DNA of 64,000 nt from CAVQBJ01 sp963724405 (GTDB taxonomy: Bacteria > Actinomycetota > Thermoleophilia > Solirubrobacterales > Solirubrobacteraceae): assembly GCA_963724405.1 (NCBI GenBank), contig CAVRUQ010000003.1:620001-684000 (forward strand), read 5' to 3'. This document shows positions 41,322-53,069 of the stretch, in pieces (positions within the stretch are counted from its first letter, which is position 1; each line of letters starts with the position of its first letter). The notes under the pieces were generated by a model. That model was not told where the DNA came from and did not search any database. It saw only the letters and a list, made by a program, of their open reading frames with translations. Made by a program: the position numbers and the translations under genes.

Positions 41322-42584
41322 ATGCCGGTTCCCCTCACGCTCCCCCTGCGGCGCGAGATCGCCCGGGCCCTGCCCGAGCGCCCGTTCGGCGTGCGCTTCT
41401 GGGACGGCGGCAACGTCGCCGCCACGCGGCCGGGCTCACCCACCTTCGAGGTCAAGGCTCCGTCCGCGCTGGCCCACTTCCTCCGCTGCCCGGACGCGCT
41501 CGGGCTGTTTCGCGCCTACGTCGAGGGCTCGCTCAGCGTTGACGAGCTCGATGACGCGTTCCTCGTGGTCGACAACTGGGACCCGCCGGAGCTGCCGCTC
41601 GTCAGCCGGCTGCGCCTGGTGGCGAGCGCCGCGCTGGCCGCGCTGCCCGCCGGCATCCCGCGGGCGCCGAGCCTCGAGCTGCGCCTCGACGGTGAGCGCC
41701 ACAGCATGGCCCGCGACGCCGATGCGATCCGCTACCACTACGACGTCGGCAACGAGTTCTTCTCACTCTTCCTCGACGACTCGATGACCTACAGCTGCGC
41801 GATCTTCTCGCGCGGCGCCGAGACGCTCGAGGAGGCGCAGTTCGCCAAGCTCGACCTCGTGGCCACCAAGCTCGGCCTGCAGGAGGGCCAGCGCGTGCTC
41901 GACGTCGGCTGCGGGTGGGGCAGCTTCGCGATCCATGCCGCCGAGCACTACGGCGTCGAGGTGGTGGGCATCACGCTCTCCTCCGCGCAGGCGCGGCTCG
42001 CGCGCGAGCGCGTCGCCGCCGCCGGGCTCGCCGACCGCATCGAGATCCGCGAGCAGGACTATCGCGTGCTCCGCGACGGCCCGTTCGATGCGATCGCGAG
42101 CATCGGCATGGTCGAGCACGTCGGCAACGCCCAGATCGACCGCTACGCCGCCACGCTCGGTGAGCTCGTGCGCCCCGGCGGGACGATCCTCAACCACGGC
42201 ATCGCGGTGACCGACCCGACCGACGACCCGCTCGACGACGCCATCTCGATGCGCTACGTGTTCCCCGACGGCGAGCCGCTGCCGTATTCGCGCGTGCAGC
42301 TCGCGTTCGAGCGCGCGGGGTTGCAGGTCGAGCACGTCGAGGGCTTCCGATCGGACTACGCCGAGACGCTGCGCCACTGGTACGAGCGTCTCGACGAGCG
42401 GCTGCCCGAGGCCGAGCGCCTCGCCGGGCCCGAGCGCACCCGCATCTGGCGCCTGTACCTCCGGGCGGCTCGGCACGGCTTCGACGTCGGCTACACGAAC
42501 GTCTACCAGGCCCGCGTGCGCCGGCCCCAGGCGCGCGTGCAGCCGGGCGCGGCCCGCCGCGGGGCCACCCGCGAGCTCGTCTAG
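41322..42584 (+). CDS. cfa: Cyclopropane-fatty-acyl-phospholipid synthase
   Basis: The 420-residue protein has a short N-terminal lipid-binding part and a SAM-dependent methyltransferase domain. Motifs are IRYHYDVGNEFFSLFLDDSMTY split at about residues 142-163, the SAM loop VLDVGCGWGSFA, QDYRVL, IGMVEHVG and RYVFPDGEPLPYSRV. It transfers a methylene group from SAM to double bonds of membrane lipid chains, altering membrane fluidity. TAGGTT 8 nt before the ATG indicates a leaderless mRNA. Its TAG stop and that of the convergent Ppx/GppA gene share the four bases CTAG (42581-42584). Confidence 0.93.
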   Translation: MPVPLTLPLRREIARALPERPFGVRFWDGGNVAATRPGSPTFEVKAPSALAHFLRCPDALGLFRAYVEGSLSVDELDDAFLVVDNWDPPELPLVSRLRLVASAALAALPAGIPRAPSLELRLDGERHSMARDADAIRYHYDVGNEFFSLFLDDSMTYSCAIFSRGAETLEEAQFAKLDLVATKLGLQEGQRVLDVGCGWGSFAIHAAEHYGVEVVGITLSSAQARLARERVAAAGLADRIEIREQDYRVLRDGPFDAIASIGMVEHVGNAQIDRYAATLGELVRPGGTILNHGIAVTDPTDDPLDDAISMRYVFPDGEPLPYSRVQLAFERAGLQVEHVEGFRSDYAETLRHWYERLDERLPEAERLAGPERTRIWRLYLRAARHGFDVGYTNVYQARVRRPQARVQPGAARRGATRELV

Positions 42585-44152
42585 TCCACGCGCAGCGAGA
42601 CCCCGAAGGCGCGGCGGAACAGCTCGGTCTCGCGCGAGGCCGCCCAACGCGGAACCGCGATCTCGCCGTCGGCGACCAGCTGCAATCGCACCGCATCGCC
42701 CTCGCGACGGACGCGCACCTCGCGCACGATCTGGTCGCGCGAGCGCTCGAGCCCCTCGGCGAGTCGCAGCAGCACCGCGCAGCGGTCCAGCCGCGGCACG
42801 TCGTCACCGTCGAACAGCGGCGCGAGCGGACCCGGGTCGGGCATCCCCTTGCGGTGGTAGCGCGCCGCCTGTGCGATCAGCGCGACCTCGCGCGGGGAGA
42901 ACCCGGGCAGCCCGGCATTGAGGATCAGGTACCGCGTGTGCTTGTGGTGATCGTCGTAGTCCACTGACATGCCGATGTCGTGCAGGATGCAGGCCGCCTC
43001 GAGCAGCTCTCGCTCGATCGGGTCGCCGTCGTGCAGCCCCGCCGCGGCGAGGTCGTCGAACAGCCCGAGCGCGAGCGCGGCGACGTGCGCGGTGTGCGGG
43101 CCGCTCGCGTGATACTGCGCCGCCAGGTTGCGCACGCTCGCCTGGCGCACGTCCGGGAACAGGGGTGGGTCGTGCTCGGCGAGGTAGCGCTCGAAGAACA
43201 CGCCCTCGCGCAATCCGGCCTCGGTCGCCTCGATCGCCTCGAAGTCGCCGAGCTCGAGCACGGTCTGGACGACGACCGCTCCGGCGAGGATCAGATCGGC
43301 GCGCGCCGGCTTGATCCCGGGAACGTCGCCGCGGTCGGTCGGGGCCAGGGCGGCGAGGCGCTCGACGAGCCCGTCGAGCGCCTCGCGCTCGATCAGCTGT
43401 CCCTGCACGCCGAACGACGGCAGCCCGGCCGCGCGCTGCACGGCCGCGGCGAGGTTCCGCACGGTCCCGCCGACCCCGACGAGCCGCCGGCCGCCGCCGC
43501 GCAGCCACGTGGCGTCGGCGAGCGTCTCGCGCACGTGGGCGCGGAGGTCGTCGAGTTGACGGCGCTTGGCCGGGCCCTTGCCGGCCAGGAAGCGCTCGGT
43601 CATGCGCACGGCGCCGAGCGGCCACGAACCGGAGGCGCGGGCCAGACGGCCCTCGACGCGCACGAGCTGCATGCTGCCGCCGCCGAGGTCGAGGACGCAG
43701 CCGTCGGCGATCGTCGTCGAGTTGACCGCCGCCAGATACCCGTAGCGCGCCTCCTCCTCGCGGCTGAGCACGCGGATGGGCAGGTCGGTGTGCTCGCGCG
43801 CGAGGGCAAGGAACTCGCTCGCGTTGCTCGCGTCGCGGATCGCGCTCGTCGCCACGGCGTCGACGGCGTCGCCGTCGAGCGCGCTCGCGCGGCAGAAGTG
43901 CGCGAACACATCGATCGTCGCGAGAGCGCGCTCCATCGGGCCGCGGGCGAGCGCGTCGGTGCTCCCGAGACCCTCGCCGATGCGCACCGGCTCGTAGATC
44001 TCGTCGGTCCGCTTCCACCATCCCTCGGCGGCCGAGGCGGTGAACACCACCAGGCGAAACGAGTTCGAGCCGAGATCGATGACCGCGAGACGGCGCAGCG
44101 CCGTGGCGGACCCGTCGGGGCGGTCGGCGCCGCTGGCGACGAGCAACTCCAC
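42581..44152 (-). CDS. ppx: Ppx/GppA-type phosphatase with HD domain
   Basis: The 523-residue protein has an actin-like Ppx/GppA part (VIDLGSNSFRLVVF, ATSAIRDASNASEFL, VLDLGGGSMQLV, LVGVGGTVRNLA) and a C-terminal HD domain (CILHDIGMSVDYDDHHKHTR). It should hydrolyse inorganic polyphosphate and/or pppGpp, linking it to the RelA product made elsewhere in the window. GTG 44152 was chosen over GTG 44158 because TAGGCT then lies 7 nt upstream, as at the other leaderless genes. It is transcribed in the same direction as the upstream purU gene. Confidence 0.92.
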   Translation of the reverse strand: MELLVASGADRPDGSATALRRLAVIDLGSNSFRLVVFTASAAEGWWKRTDEIYEPVRIGEGLGSTDALARGPMERALATIDVFAHFCRASALDGDAVDAVATSAIRDASNASEFLALAREHTDLPIRVLSREEEARYGYLAAVNSTTIADGCVLDLGGGSMQLVRVEGRLARASGSWPLGAVRMTERFLAGKGPAKRRQLDDLRAHVRETLADATWLRGGGRRLVGVGGTVRNLAAAVQRAAGLPSFGVQGQLIEREALDGLVERLAALAPTDRGDVPGIKPARADLILAGAVVVQTVLELGDFEAIEATEAGLREGVFFERYLAEHDPPLFPDVRQASVRNLAAQYHASGPHTAHVAALALGLFDDLAAAGLHDGDPIERELLEAACILHDIGMSVDYDDHHKHTRYLILNAGLPGFSPREVALIAQAARYHRKGMPDPGPLAPLFDGDDVPRLDRCAVLLRLAEGLERSRDQIVREVRVRREGDAVRLQLVADGEIAVPRWAASRETELFRRAFGVSLRVD

Positions 44153-44159
44153 GTCCACC

Positions 44160-44165
44160 AGCCTA
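44160..44165 (-). promoter_or_regulatory. -10 element of leaderless ppx mRNA
   Basis: TAGGCT on the minus strand ends 7 nt before GTG 44152 and helps decide that start. Confidence 0.5.
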
Positions 44166-44256
44166 CCCCGCCACCCGGCCGTCACTCGCCGCTCGGACGC
44201 CGAGCACGTGTTTCGCCGCCGCGGCGGCGACGCCCACGCCGGACGCCGGACGCCGG

Positions 44257-45180
44257 TCAGGCGAACACGATCGTGCGCGAGCCCGACACGAGCACCCGGT
44301 CCTCGAGGTGCCACTTCACGGCTCGGGCGAGCACCGTGCGCTCGATGTCGCGGCCGATGCCGGTGAGCGACTCCGCGGTCTCGCGGTGCGATACGCGCGC
44401 GGTGTCCTGCTCGATGATCGGGCCCTCGTCGAGCTCCTCCGTGACGTAGTGGGCGGTCGCGCCGATCACCTTGACCCCGCGCCGCAACGCCCGGGTGTAC
44501 GGATCCGCCCCGGCGAACGCCGGCAGGAAGGAGTGGTGGATGTTGATGACCGGGACGCCGAGCCGGCTGAGCAGGTCGCCGCTGAGGATCTGCATGTAGC
44601 GCGCGAGCACGACGAGGTCCAATCCGTCGCCGAGCGCGTCGAGCAGGCGATCCTCGGCCTGCGCCTTGCCGTCCTTGGCCACCGGGATATGCGCGAAGGG
44701 CACCCCGAACATCGCGACCTCGTCCTCCAGGTCGGGATGATTGGAGGCCACGAGCGAGATGTCGCAGTCGAGCTCGCCGCGGCGCCAGCGCCACAGCAGG
44801 TCGAGCAGGCAGTGCTCATGGCGCGAGACCATCAGCGCGACGCGCTTGCGCTGGCCCGAGTGCCACAGGCGCCAGCGCATCCGGAAGCGCTCGGCGATGT
44901 CGGCGAAGTCGCGCTCCAGGCGCGCGCGCCCGTCGTCGTCGATGTGGAACTCGATCCGCATGAGGAAGCTGCCGCCCTGCGGGTCGGTCGAGTACTGGTC
45001 GGACTGGGTGATGTTCGCGCCGAGGCCGGCGAGCAGGCCCGACACGGCGGCGACGATCCCGGGGCGGTCCGGGCAGGCGATGACCAGGCGGGCGACGGGC
45101 GGGGCCTCGCCCGACCCCGCCGCGGGTGCGAGCGGGGGATCCGTGGCGGGCGTCGAGCTGTCGGGTCTGCTCCCGGGCAT
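44257..45180 (-). CDS. purU: Formyltetrahydrofolate deformylase
   Basis: The 307-residue protein has an N-terminal ACT domain (about 28-105; LVIACPDRPGIVAAVSGLLA) and a formyltransferase-fold hydrolase domain (LVASNHPDLEDEVAMFGVPF, INIHHSFLPAFAGADPYTRA, GATAHYVTEELDEGPIIEQD). The active-site Asn, His and Asp are present. It splits 10-formyl-THF to formate and THF, balancing one-carbon pools. The first 27 residues are a Pro/Ala-rich extension. A GATAAGACT stretch about 30 nt upstream may be its promoter. It is divergent from ilvA. Confidence 0.95.
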   Translation of the reverse strand: MPGSRPDSSTPATDPPLAPAAGSGEAPPVARLVIACPDRPGIVAAVSGLLAGLGANITQSDQYSTDPQGGSFLMRIEFHIDDDGRARLERDFADIAERFRMRWRLWHSGQRKRVALMVSRHEHCLLDLLWRWRRGELDCDISLVASNHPDLEDEVAMFGVPFAHIPVAKDGKAQAEDRLLDALGDGLDLVVLARYMQILSGDLLSRLGVPVINIHHSFLPAFAGADPYTRALRRGVKVIGATAHYVTEELDEGPIIEQDTARVSHRETAESLTGIGRDIERTVLARAVKWHLEDRVLVSGSRTIVFA

Positions 45181-45273
45181 GAGGGTGGCCGGTGAGGCCG
45201 GGCGGGAGTCTTATCAGATCGCCTGGCGCCCACCCCGAGCCCGCGCGGCCCACGAGAGTGACACGATGGCGCG

Positions 45274-46578
45274 ATGACCTCGCCCCGATCGGATTTCGCG
45301 CGCGGCGGCGCGTCCGACGCGATCGAACTGGTCGTCCGGCGCATCGCCGCTCAGGATGCGCGGGCGACCGCGCAGTCGTTCGGCGACCTCGTGCGCCGCA
45401 CCCCGGTGCTCAGCTCGAACAGCCTCTCGCAGCAGAGCGGCGGGCGCATCCTGCTGAAGGCCGAGAACCTGCAGCGCACCGGCTCCTTCAAGCTCCGCGG
45501 GGCACTGGCCAAGCTCACCTCGCTCGGTGCGCCGAGTGGCGTCGTCGCCGGCAGCGCCGGCAACCACGGGCAGTCGCTCGCCTACGCGGCCCGCGCGCGC
45601 TCGGTGCCATGCGAGCTCTACATGCCACACGACGCGTCCGTGTCAAAGGTCGCAGCGGTGCATGGGTTCGGCGGGGTCGTGCACCTGCAGGGCGGGTCGG
45701 TCGACGACTGCGTCGCCGCCGCGCGTGCCCGTGCGGCCGAGACCGGCGCCGAGTTCGTGCACCCCTTCGACGACCCCGACATCATCCTCGGGCAGGCGAC
45801 GCTCGGCATCGAACTGCTCGACGACGTGCCCGATCTCGCCCGGGTGATCGTGCCGGTCGGCGGCGGAGGTCTCATCTCGGGCGTGTCCGGTGCGATCAAG
45901 TCGGTGCGGCCCGACGTGTCCGTCCTCGGGATCCAGGTGAACGCCTGCGCGCCGTTCGCGTCCGCCTACCGCAACGACGGCGCGCCCGCGCCCGAGTTGC
46001 ACCCGACGATCGCCGACGGGATCGCCGTCAACCGGCCCGGTGCGCTGACCCTCCCGCTCGTGCAGCGCTGGGTCGACGAGATGCACGTCGTGGAGGAGGA
46101 CGACGTCGCCGAGGCGATGGTGTGGTTGCTCGAACGCGCGAAGCTCGTCGTCGAGGGCGCCGGCGCGGTCGGCGTCGCGGCCCTGCTCGCGGGCGTCGCG
46201 GCTCCGGCCCGCGAGGGCTCGACCGTCGTCGTCCTGTCCGGTGGCAACGTCGATTCCGGGCTGCTGTCGCTCGTCGCGCAGCGGCACGAGACCGGCGCCG
46301 GCCGGCGGCTGCGCTGCTACACGCGCATCTCCGACCGCCCGGGCGGCCTCGCGGGGCTGCTGACGCTCGTGGCCGACGCCGGTGCGAACGTGGTCAGCGT
46401 CGAGCACGTGCGCGAGGCGGTGCCGCTGCACGTCCGCCAGACCGGCGTCGAGCTCGTGCTGGAGACCCGCGGCGAGGACCACGCCCGCGCGATCCTGGAC
46501 GCCCTCTCCGACGGCGGATACGACGTGCAGCCGCTGCCGACGCCGCCGGGCGGCCCGCAGAGCGTCCGCTCGCCATAG
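45274..46578 (+). CDS. ilvA: Threonine dehydratase
   Basis: The 434-residue fold-type II PLP enzyme has the Schiff-base lysine K73 in NLQRTGSFKLRGALAKL, SAGNHGQSLAYAARA and the phosphate loop PVGGGGLISGVSGA. A C-terminal ACT-like domain (about 345-425; RISDRPGGLAGLLTLVADAG) probably binds a regulatory amino acid. It converts threonine to 2-oxobutyrate, for isoleucine synthesis or threonine catabolism. The single ACT domain matches the shorter, often catabolic type (TdcB-like plus ACT). It is divergent from purU with a 93-nt gap. Confidence 0.93.
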   Translation: MTSPRSDFARGGASDAIELVVRRIAAQDARATAQSFGDLVRRTPVLSSNSLSQQSGGRILLKAENLQRTGSFKLRGALAKLTSLGAPSGVVAGSAGNHGQSLAYAARARSVPCELYMPHDASVSKVAAVHGFGGVVHLQGGSVDDCVAAARARAAETGAEFVHPFDDPDIILGQATLGIELLDDVPDLARVIVPVGGGGLISGVSGAIKSVRPDVSVLGIQVNACAPFASAYRNDGAPAPELHPTIADGIAVNRPGALTLPLVQRWVDEMHVVEEDDVAEAMVWLLERAKLVVEGAGAVGVAALLAGVAAPAREGSTVVVLSGGNVDSGLLSLVAQRHETGAGRRLRCYTRISDRPGGLAGLLTLVADAGANVVSVEHVREAVPLHVRQTGVELVLETRGEDHARAILDALSDGGYDVQPLPTPPGGPQSVRSP

Positions 46579-46638
46579 CGCCCGGGAAGCGGTGGTCGCC
46601 CAGCTCGTCGGCGCCGCCGTGCGCGATGTGAGGCCGGT

Positions 46639-46656
46639 CGCGGGCGATCGCCCGCG
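46639..46656. repeat. Perfect 18-bp palindrome after ilvA
   Basis: CGCGGGCGATCGCCCGCG is perfectly self-complementary and lies 60 nt after the ilvA stop. It could be a protein site or, in RNA, a weak terminator. Confidence 0.45.
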
Positions 46657-46714
46657 CGACGCGGCCGCGAGCACGACCGCGTGACGCCGCCGCCCGCGGC
46701 GTGGCGCTGGACGG

Positions 46715-46727
46715 GCGATTGAATCGC
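46715..46727. promoter_or_regulatory. GCGATT-G-AATCGC inverted repeat upstream of the che promoter
   Basis: Two 6-bp arms around one base lie 11 bp before the sigma-28-like -35 element. An activator or repressor site is possible. Confidence 0.4.
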
Positions 46728-46738
46728 TCAAACGGGGC

Positions 46739-46765
46739 CAAAGTTCCGCACCCAGATGCCGATGT
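46739..46765 (+). promoter_or_regulatory. Sigma-28 (FliA/WhiG-type) promoter of the chemotaxis operon
   Basis: CAAAGTTC (46739-46746), an 11-nt spacer and GCCGATGT (46758-46765) match the flagellar sigma consensus TAAAGTTT-N11-GCCGATAA at 12 of 16 positions with exact spacing. It is about 80 nt upstream of cheW. Confidence 0.75.
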
Positions 46766-46846
46766 ATCCGGGGGAGGTCCGCCCGGGCCGTCCTGCGCAC
46801 CCCTTTGACCCGCGCGCGGCACCTCGCCCACCACAAGGAGACACAG

Positions 46847-47302
46847 TTGGCCAGCCCGAGCGCAACCCCATCCCGCCTGCCGGATCAGATCGTGGTCTTC
46901 TCGCTCGGCGACGAGGAATACGGCCTGCCGATCACCCAGGTGCAGGAGATCATCCGCTACACCGAGCCGCGGGCCGTGGCCTCACACGTCAGCTGGATGC
47001 GCGGCGTCATCTCGCTGCGGGGGCGGATCATCCCGGTCATCGACCTCTCCGAGCGCCTCGGTCTCGGCGCCGGCACGAGCCAGCCGGGCAAGATCATCAT
47101 CATCGAGACCGAGTCCTCCAACGCCGGAATCGTCGTCGACGAGGTGGCGGAGGTGCTGACGCTCCAGGAAGGGCAGACGGAGCCGCTGCCCGTGGCCGGC
47201 AACAGCGCTCTGGAGGCGATCGCCAAGATCGGCGACCGCCTCGTCGTCCTGCTCGACGCGCGGGGCCTGTTCGGCGAGCAAGAGCTCGGAGCCGCGGCGT
47301 AG
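46847..47302 (+). CDS. cheW: Chemotaxis coupling protein CheW
   Basis: The 151-residue protein is a single CheW domain (VVFSLGDEEYGLPITQVQEI, VSWMRGVISLRGRIIPVIDL, NAGIVVDEVAEVLTL). It links chemoreceptors to the kinase CheA. The TTG start at 46847 has AAGGAG 6 nt before it; an in-frame codon at 46805 would lack a ribosome site. It is the first gene of the cheW-cheB-cheR-cheA-cheC-fliM-fliN-cheY operon, behind a sigma-28-like promoter. Confidence 0.95.
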   Translation: MASPSATPSRLPDQIVVFSLGDEEYGLPITQVQEIIRYTEPRAVASHVSWMRGVISLRGRIIPVIDLSERLGLGAGTSQPGKIIIIETESSNAGIVVDEVAEVLTLQEGQTEPLPVAGNSALEAIAKIGDRLVVLLDARGLFGEQELGAAA

Positions 47303-47309
47303 CCCGGCC

Positions 47310-48404
47310 GTGCCGACCGCCACCCCCCACCGCGTCGTCGTCGCCGACGACTCCGCCTTCATGCGACGCGTGCTGACGAGCGCGCTCAGTGGCGACGACA
47401 CCGAGATCGTCGGGGTCGCCGCCAACGGCGACGAGGCGATCGCCATGTGCGAGCGCGAGCACCCAGACGTGTTGTCGCTCGACCTCGCCATGCCCGGGCG
47501 CGACGGGATCGGCGTGCTGCGAGCGTTGCGCGAGCGCCGCATGGACATCCCGGTCGTCGTCGTCTCGGCCTTCTCGCCGTCCCACGGCGTGCGCGCCGTC
47601 GACGCGCTCGCCGAAGGTGCGTTCGAGCTCGTCGCCAAGCCCGCGGCCGAGAACGGCCTGGACGCGTTCGTGGCCGAGCTCGGCAGCAAGGTGCGCGCCG
47701 CCGCGGAGACGCATGGCCGGCGTCTGGGGCGTGCCTCGGTGCCCGGGGGTCGGCCGTCCGCCGCGGTCGGCCCGGGCATGGTCGCGACCCGGAGGCGGTC
47801 CCCGCGCCCGCCCGCTCCCCGGAGCCGGGCCACCGCCGCGACGAGCCGCGTCGTCGTGATCGCCTGTTCGACCGGCGGCCCGCGGGCGCTCGCCGGTCTG
47901 CTGCCCGAGCTGCCGGCCACCCTCGGCGCCGGGACGCTCATCGTGCAGCACATGCCGAGCGGGTTCACGGCGTCACTCGCCGCGCGCCTGGACCGTGGCT
48001 GCGCGCTCCAGGTCGCCGAGGCCGTCGATGGCGATCGCCCGGCCCCGGGGCGTGTGCTCCTCGCCCCGGGCGGCCGGCACCTGCGCATCGCCGACGACGG
48101 ACGCGTTCGCGTGTCGGACGACCCCGCCATCGGCGGTCTGCGCCCGCGGGCCGACCTGACGATCGCCGACGCGGTGCGGGTGTGGGCCGAGCAGGTGCTG
48201 CTCGTCGTCCTCACCGGGATGGGCCGCGACGGCCTCGAGGGGGCCCGCGCCGTCCGCCGCGCGGGCGGCCACGTCCTCGTCGAGGCCGAGTCGAGCTGCG
48301 TGGTCTACGGGATGCCGCGGTCGATCGCCGATGCCAACCTCGCGGACGATGAGCTCGACCTGAGCTCGCTGCCGCGCGCCATCCGCGCGGAGGCCGGACC
48401 GTGA
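47310..48404 (+). CDS. cheB: Chemotaxis protein-glutamate methylesterase CheB
   Basis: The 364-residue protein has a receiver domain (1-125; phosphoacceptor D58 in LSLDLAMPGRDG, K110) and a CheB methylesterase domain with catalytic triad S187 (ACSTGGP), H214 (VQHMPSGFT) and D307 (LTGMGRDG). An Arg/Pro-rich linker of about 50 residues joins them. It removes methyl groups from receptors to reset sensitivity. The GTG start follows cheW by 7 nt. Confidence 0.95.
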   Translation: MPTATPHRVVVADDSAFMRRVLTSALSGDDTEIVGVAANGDEAIAMCEREHPDVLSLDLAMPGRDGIGVLRALRERRMDIPVVVVSAFSPSHGVRAVDALAEGAFELVAKPAAENGLDAFVAELGSKVRAAAETHGRRLGRASVPGGRPSAAVGPGMVATRRRSPRPPAPRSRATAATSRVVVIACSTGGPRALAGLLPELPATLGAGTLIVQHMPSGFTASLAARLDRGCALQVAEAVDGDRPAPGRVLLAPGGRHLRIADDGRVRVSDDPAIGGLRPRADLTIADAVRVWAEQVLLVVLTGMGRDGLEGARAVRRAGGHVLVEAESSCVVYGMPRSIADANLADDELDLSSLPRAIRAEAGP

Positions 48405-49194
48405 GCGTGCTCCCCGCCACGACGGTCGACGAGTACGTCGAGTTCTGCGTCGGCGTGCGGCGCCTGTGCGACATCGACCTCTCCCAGTACAAGCGCAACC
48501 AGATGGAGCGGCGGATCCGCAGCTTCGCCGAGCGGCGCGGCGCCCCGCAGCTGGCGGCCTACCTGCGGCTGTTGTCGCGCGACGGCGCGGAGCTCGAGCG
48601 CTTCCTCGATCGGGTGACCATCAACGTCTCGCAGCTGTGGCGCAACCCCTCGCAGTGGGAGCTGCTCGCCCGGGAGGTCGTGCCGAAGCTCGCCGAGGCC
48701 GGGCGGATCCGCGCGTGGAGCGCGGGCAGCTCCTACGGGGCCGAGGCCTATACGCTCGCCGCGGTGTGTCTGACGGTGGCCGCGTCCGCGAGGGTGCGGA
48801 TCGTCGGCACGGACATCGACCGGCGCATGCTCGCACTCGCACGGGCCGGCGAGTTCAGCGAGGCCGACGCCCGCGACGCACCCCAGCTCGCCCTTGCTCG
48901 CTGGTTCGAGCGCACGCCGACCGGCTGGCGCGCCGGCGAGGAGCTGCGGGCGGTGACCTCGTTCGAGTCCGGCGATCTCCTGCAAGCCGCCCCGCGCCGT
49001 CGCGCCTACGACCTCATCCTGTGCCGCAACACGGCCATCTACTTCACCGAGCAGGTCCGCGACGCGCTGCATGCCCGGCTCGCCGAGGCACTGCGCGCCG
49101 GCGGCTACCTGCTCGTCGGCTCGACCGAGCGCGTCGCCAATGCGGCCGCGGTCGGACTCACCTCGGTGTTCCCCTTCACCTATCGCAAGAGCTG

Positions 49195-49195
<1 letters not shown>
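48401..49195 (+). CDS. cheR: Chemotaxis protein methyltransferase CheR
   Basis: The 264-residue protein has the CheR N-domain (YVEFCVGVRRLCDIDLSQYK, INVSQLWRNPSQWE) and SAM-binding domain (WSAGSSYGAEAYTLA, IVGTDIDRRMLALAR, LILCRNTAIYF). It methylates receptor glutamates, opposing CheB. The GTG start overlaps the cheB stop as GTGA. Confidence 0.95.
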
Positions 49196-51486
<2,291 letters not shown>

Positions 51487-51508
51487 CGGCGATCGAGAAA
51501 GGACTCCC

Positions 51509-52099
51509 GTGACCTACCCATTCTCCGACCTCCAACTCGACGCGATGCGCGAGCTGGGCAACGTGGGATCCGGCACGGCGGCGACCGCGCTGTCGTCGAT
51601 GATCGGCGTGCCGGTCGAGCTCGACATCGCGCGGGCGCACGCGCTCCCGATCGATCGGGCCATCGAGTCCGTGGGACCGCCGGCCACGAAGGTGACGGCC
51701 GTCCTGCTGCCGATCGTCGGCGAGCTGGAGGCGCTGGTCATGATCCTGATGGGGGCGAACACGGCCGAGACCGTGTGCGCGCTGCTCGGCGTCGACGTCG
51801 ACGACGCGATGGCCGACTCGGCGCTCAGCGAGGTCGGGAACATCCTGGGGGCGTCCTATGTCCGCGCCCTCGGCGCGATGCTCGGGGCGCACCTCGAGCC
51901 GCGACCGCCCGAGCTCGTGCACGACGCCCTCGGGGCGTTCCTGCCGCCGGCGCTGATCGCCGCCGGCGAGGACGAGGTCGCGTTGCTGCTCGAATCGACG
52001 CTCACGGTGGACGAGCGGGAATGCTCTCCATCGTTCCTGTTCATCCCGTCCGCGGGCGGCCTGACGGACATCTTCAACCGACTGGGCCTGAGCGCGTGA
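51509..52099 (+). CDS. cheC: CheY-P phosphatase CheC
   Basis: The 196-residue protein has two CheC active-site helices: DAMRELGNVGSGTAATALSS and DSALSEVGNILGASYVRALG, each with the Glu and Asn that remove phosphate from CheY-P. Two sites are typical for CheC. No cheD is present in the operon. The GTG start has AAAGGA 5 nt upstream. Confidence 0.92.
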   Translation: MTYPFSDLQLDAMRELGNVGSGTAATALSSMIGVPVELDIARAHALPIDRAIESVGPPATKVTAVLLPIVGELEALVMILMGANTAETVCALLGVDVDDAMADSALSEVGNILGASYVRALGAMLGAHLEPRPPELVHDALGAFLPPALIAAGEDEVALLLESTLTVDERECSPSFLFIPSAGGLTDIFNRLGLSA

Positions 52100-52103
52100 T
52101 CGC

Positions 52104-53069
52104 ATGACCGAGCAGCTCACCGACTCACAGATCGGCGCGATCTTCGAGGCCGAGCGCGACGGGCGCCTCTCGGCCACGCCGACGCGACGGGCGCGGGGAC
52201 GGCGCGTCATGCCGATCGACTTCTCGCGCCCGAGCACGTTCACCAAGGACCAGGAGCGTCAGCTGCGCCGCGCGCACGAGGCGTTCTGCCGCACGGCCAC
52301 GACCGCGCTCAGCGGCGAGACGCACGCGAACGTCGACATGGAGGTCATCGGCGTCAACCAGCTCGCCTGGGCGAGCGCGATCCAGGAGGCCGGACCGGAC
52401 GCGATCTGGGCGATCATCGAGCTCGATCCGCTCGGCACGCGGTTGGTGATGACGCTCGAGCGGATGTTCGTGCTGACGCTGATCGAGCGCCTGTGCGGGG
52501 GCAGCGCCGTCAACCACACGCCGGTCGTGGACCGCCGTCTGAGCGAGATCGACATGACGCTCGCGCGGCGCGTGTTCGCACTGCTCGTCGATCAGCTGTC
52601 GTTCGTCTGGAAGGACGCCGTCGGCGTCGAGCTCGTCTTCGACGAGCTCGAGCTCGACGCACCGAGCACCCAGATCGCCTCGCCGGCCGAGCCGGCGCTC
52701 GTCGCCTCGGTCGAGGTATCGGTCGACCAGCGGTCGTTCGTGCTGCGGGTGATGCTCCCGCACGCGTCGATCAGCGAGGCGAGCGGCAAGTTCACCGAGG
52801 CGGACGCCGCCGACGCCACGAGCGACCCGTCCAGTCGGCGCCACATGCGCGAGGCGCTCGGCATCGTCGACATCGAGATGCGCGCCGAGGTCGCGTCGAT
52901 CGATGTGACGGCCGCCGAGCTGCTCACGATGCGCGTCGGCGACGTCATCCGTCTCGGACCCGCCGGGCCGGTGACGCTCTACGCCGACGGCGTGCCGCTG
53001 CACCACGCCCGGCCGGGCAGCAAGGGCTCCCGTCGCGCCGTCCAGATCGAAGGCGAGCGGCTGCGATGA
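52104..53069 (+). CDS. fliM: Flagellar motor switch protein FliM
   Basis: The 321-residue protein begins with the CheY-P-binding peptide region (LTDSQIGAIFEAER, the usual LSQxEIDALL), then the middle CheC-like domain (PSTFTKDQERQLRRAHEAFC, VDRRLSEIDMTLARRVFALL) and a C-terminal SpoA/FliN-like domain (LGIVDIEMRAEVASIDVTAA). It receives CheY-P and sets the direction of flagellar rotation. Its presence shows the cell is flagellated even though no other flagellar structure genes are in view. Confidence 0.95.
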   Translation: MTEQLTDSQIGAIFEAERDGRLSATPTRRARGRRVMPIDFSRPSTFTKDQERQLRRAHEAFCRTATTALSGETHANVDMEVIGVNQLAWASAIQEAGPDAIWAIIELDPLGTRLVMTLERMFVLTLIERLCGGSAVNHTPVVDRRLSEIDMTLARRVFALLVDQLSFVWKDAVGVELVFDELELDAPSTQIASPAEPALVASVEVSVDQRSFVLRVMLPHASISEASGKFTEADAADATSDPSSRRHMREALGIVDIEMRAEVASIDVTAAELLTMRVGDVIRLGPAGPVTLYADGVPLHHARPGSKGSRRAVQIEGERLR

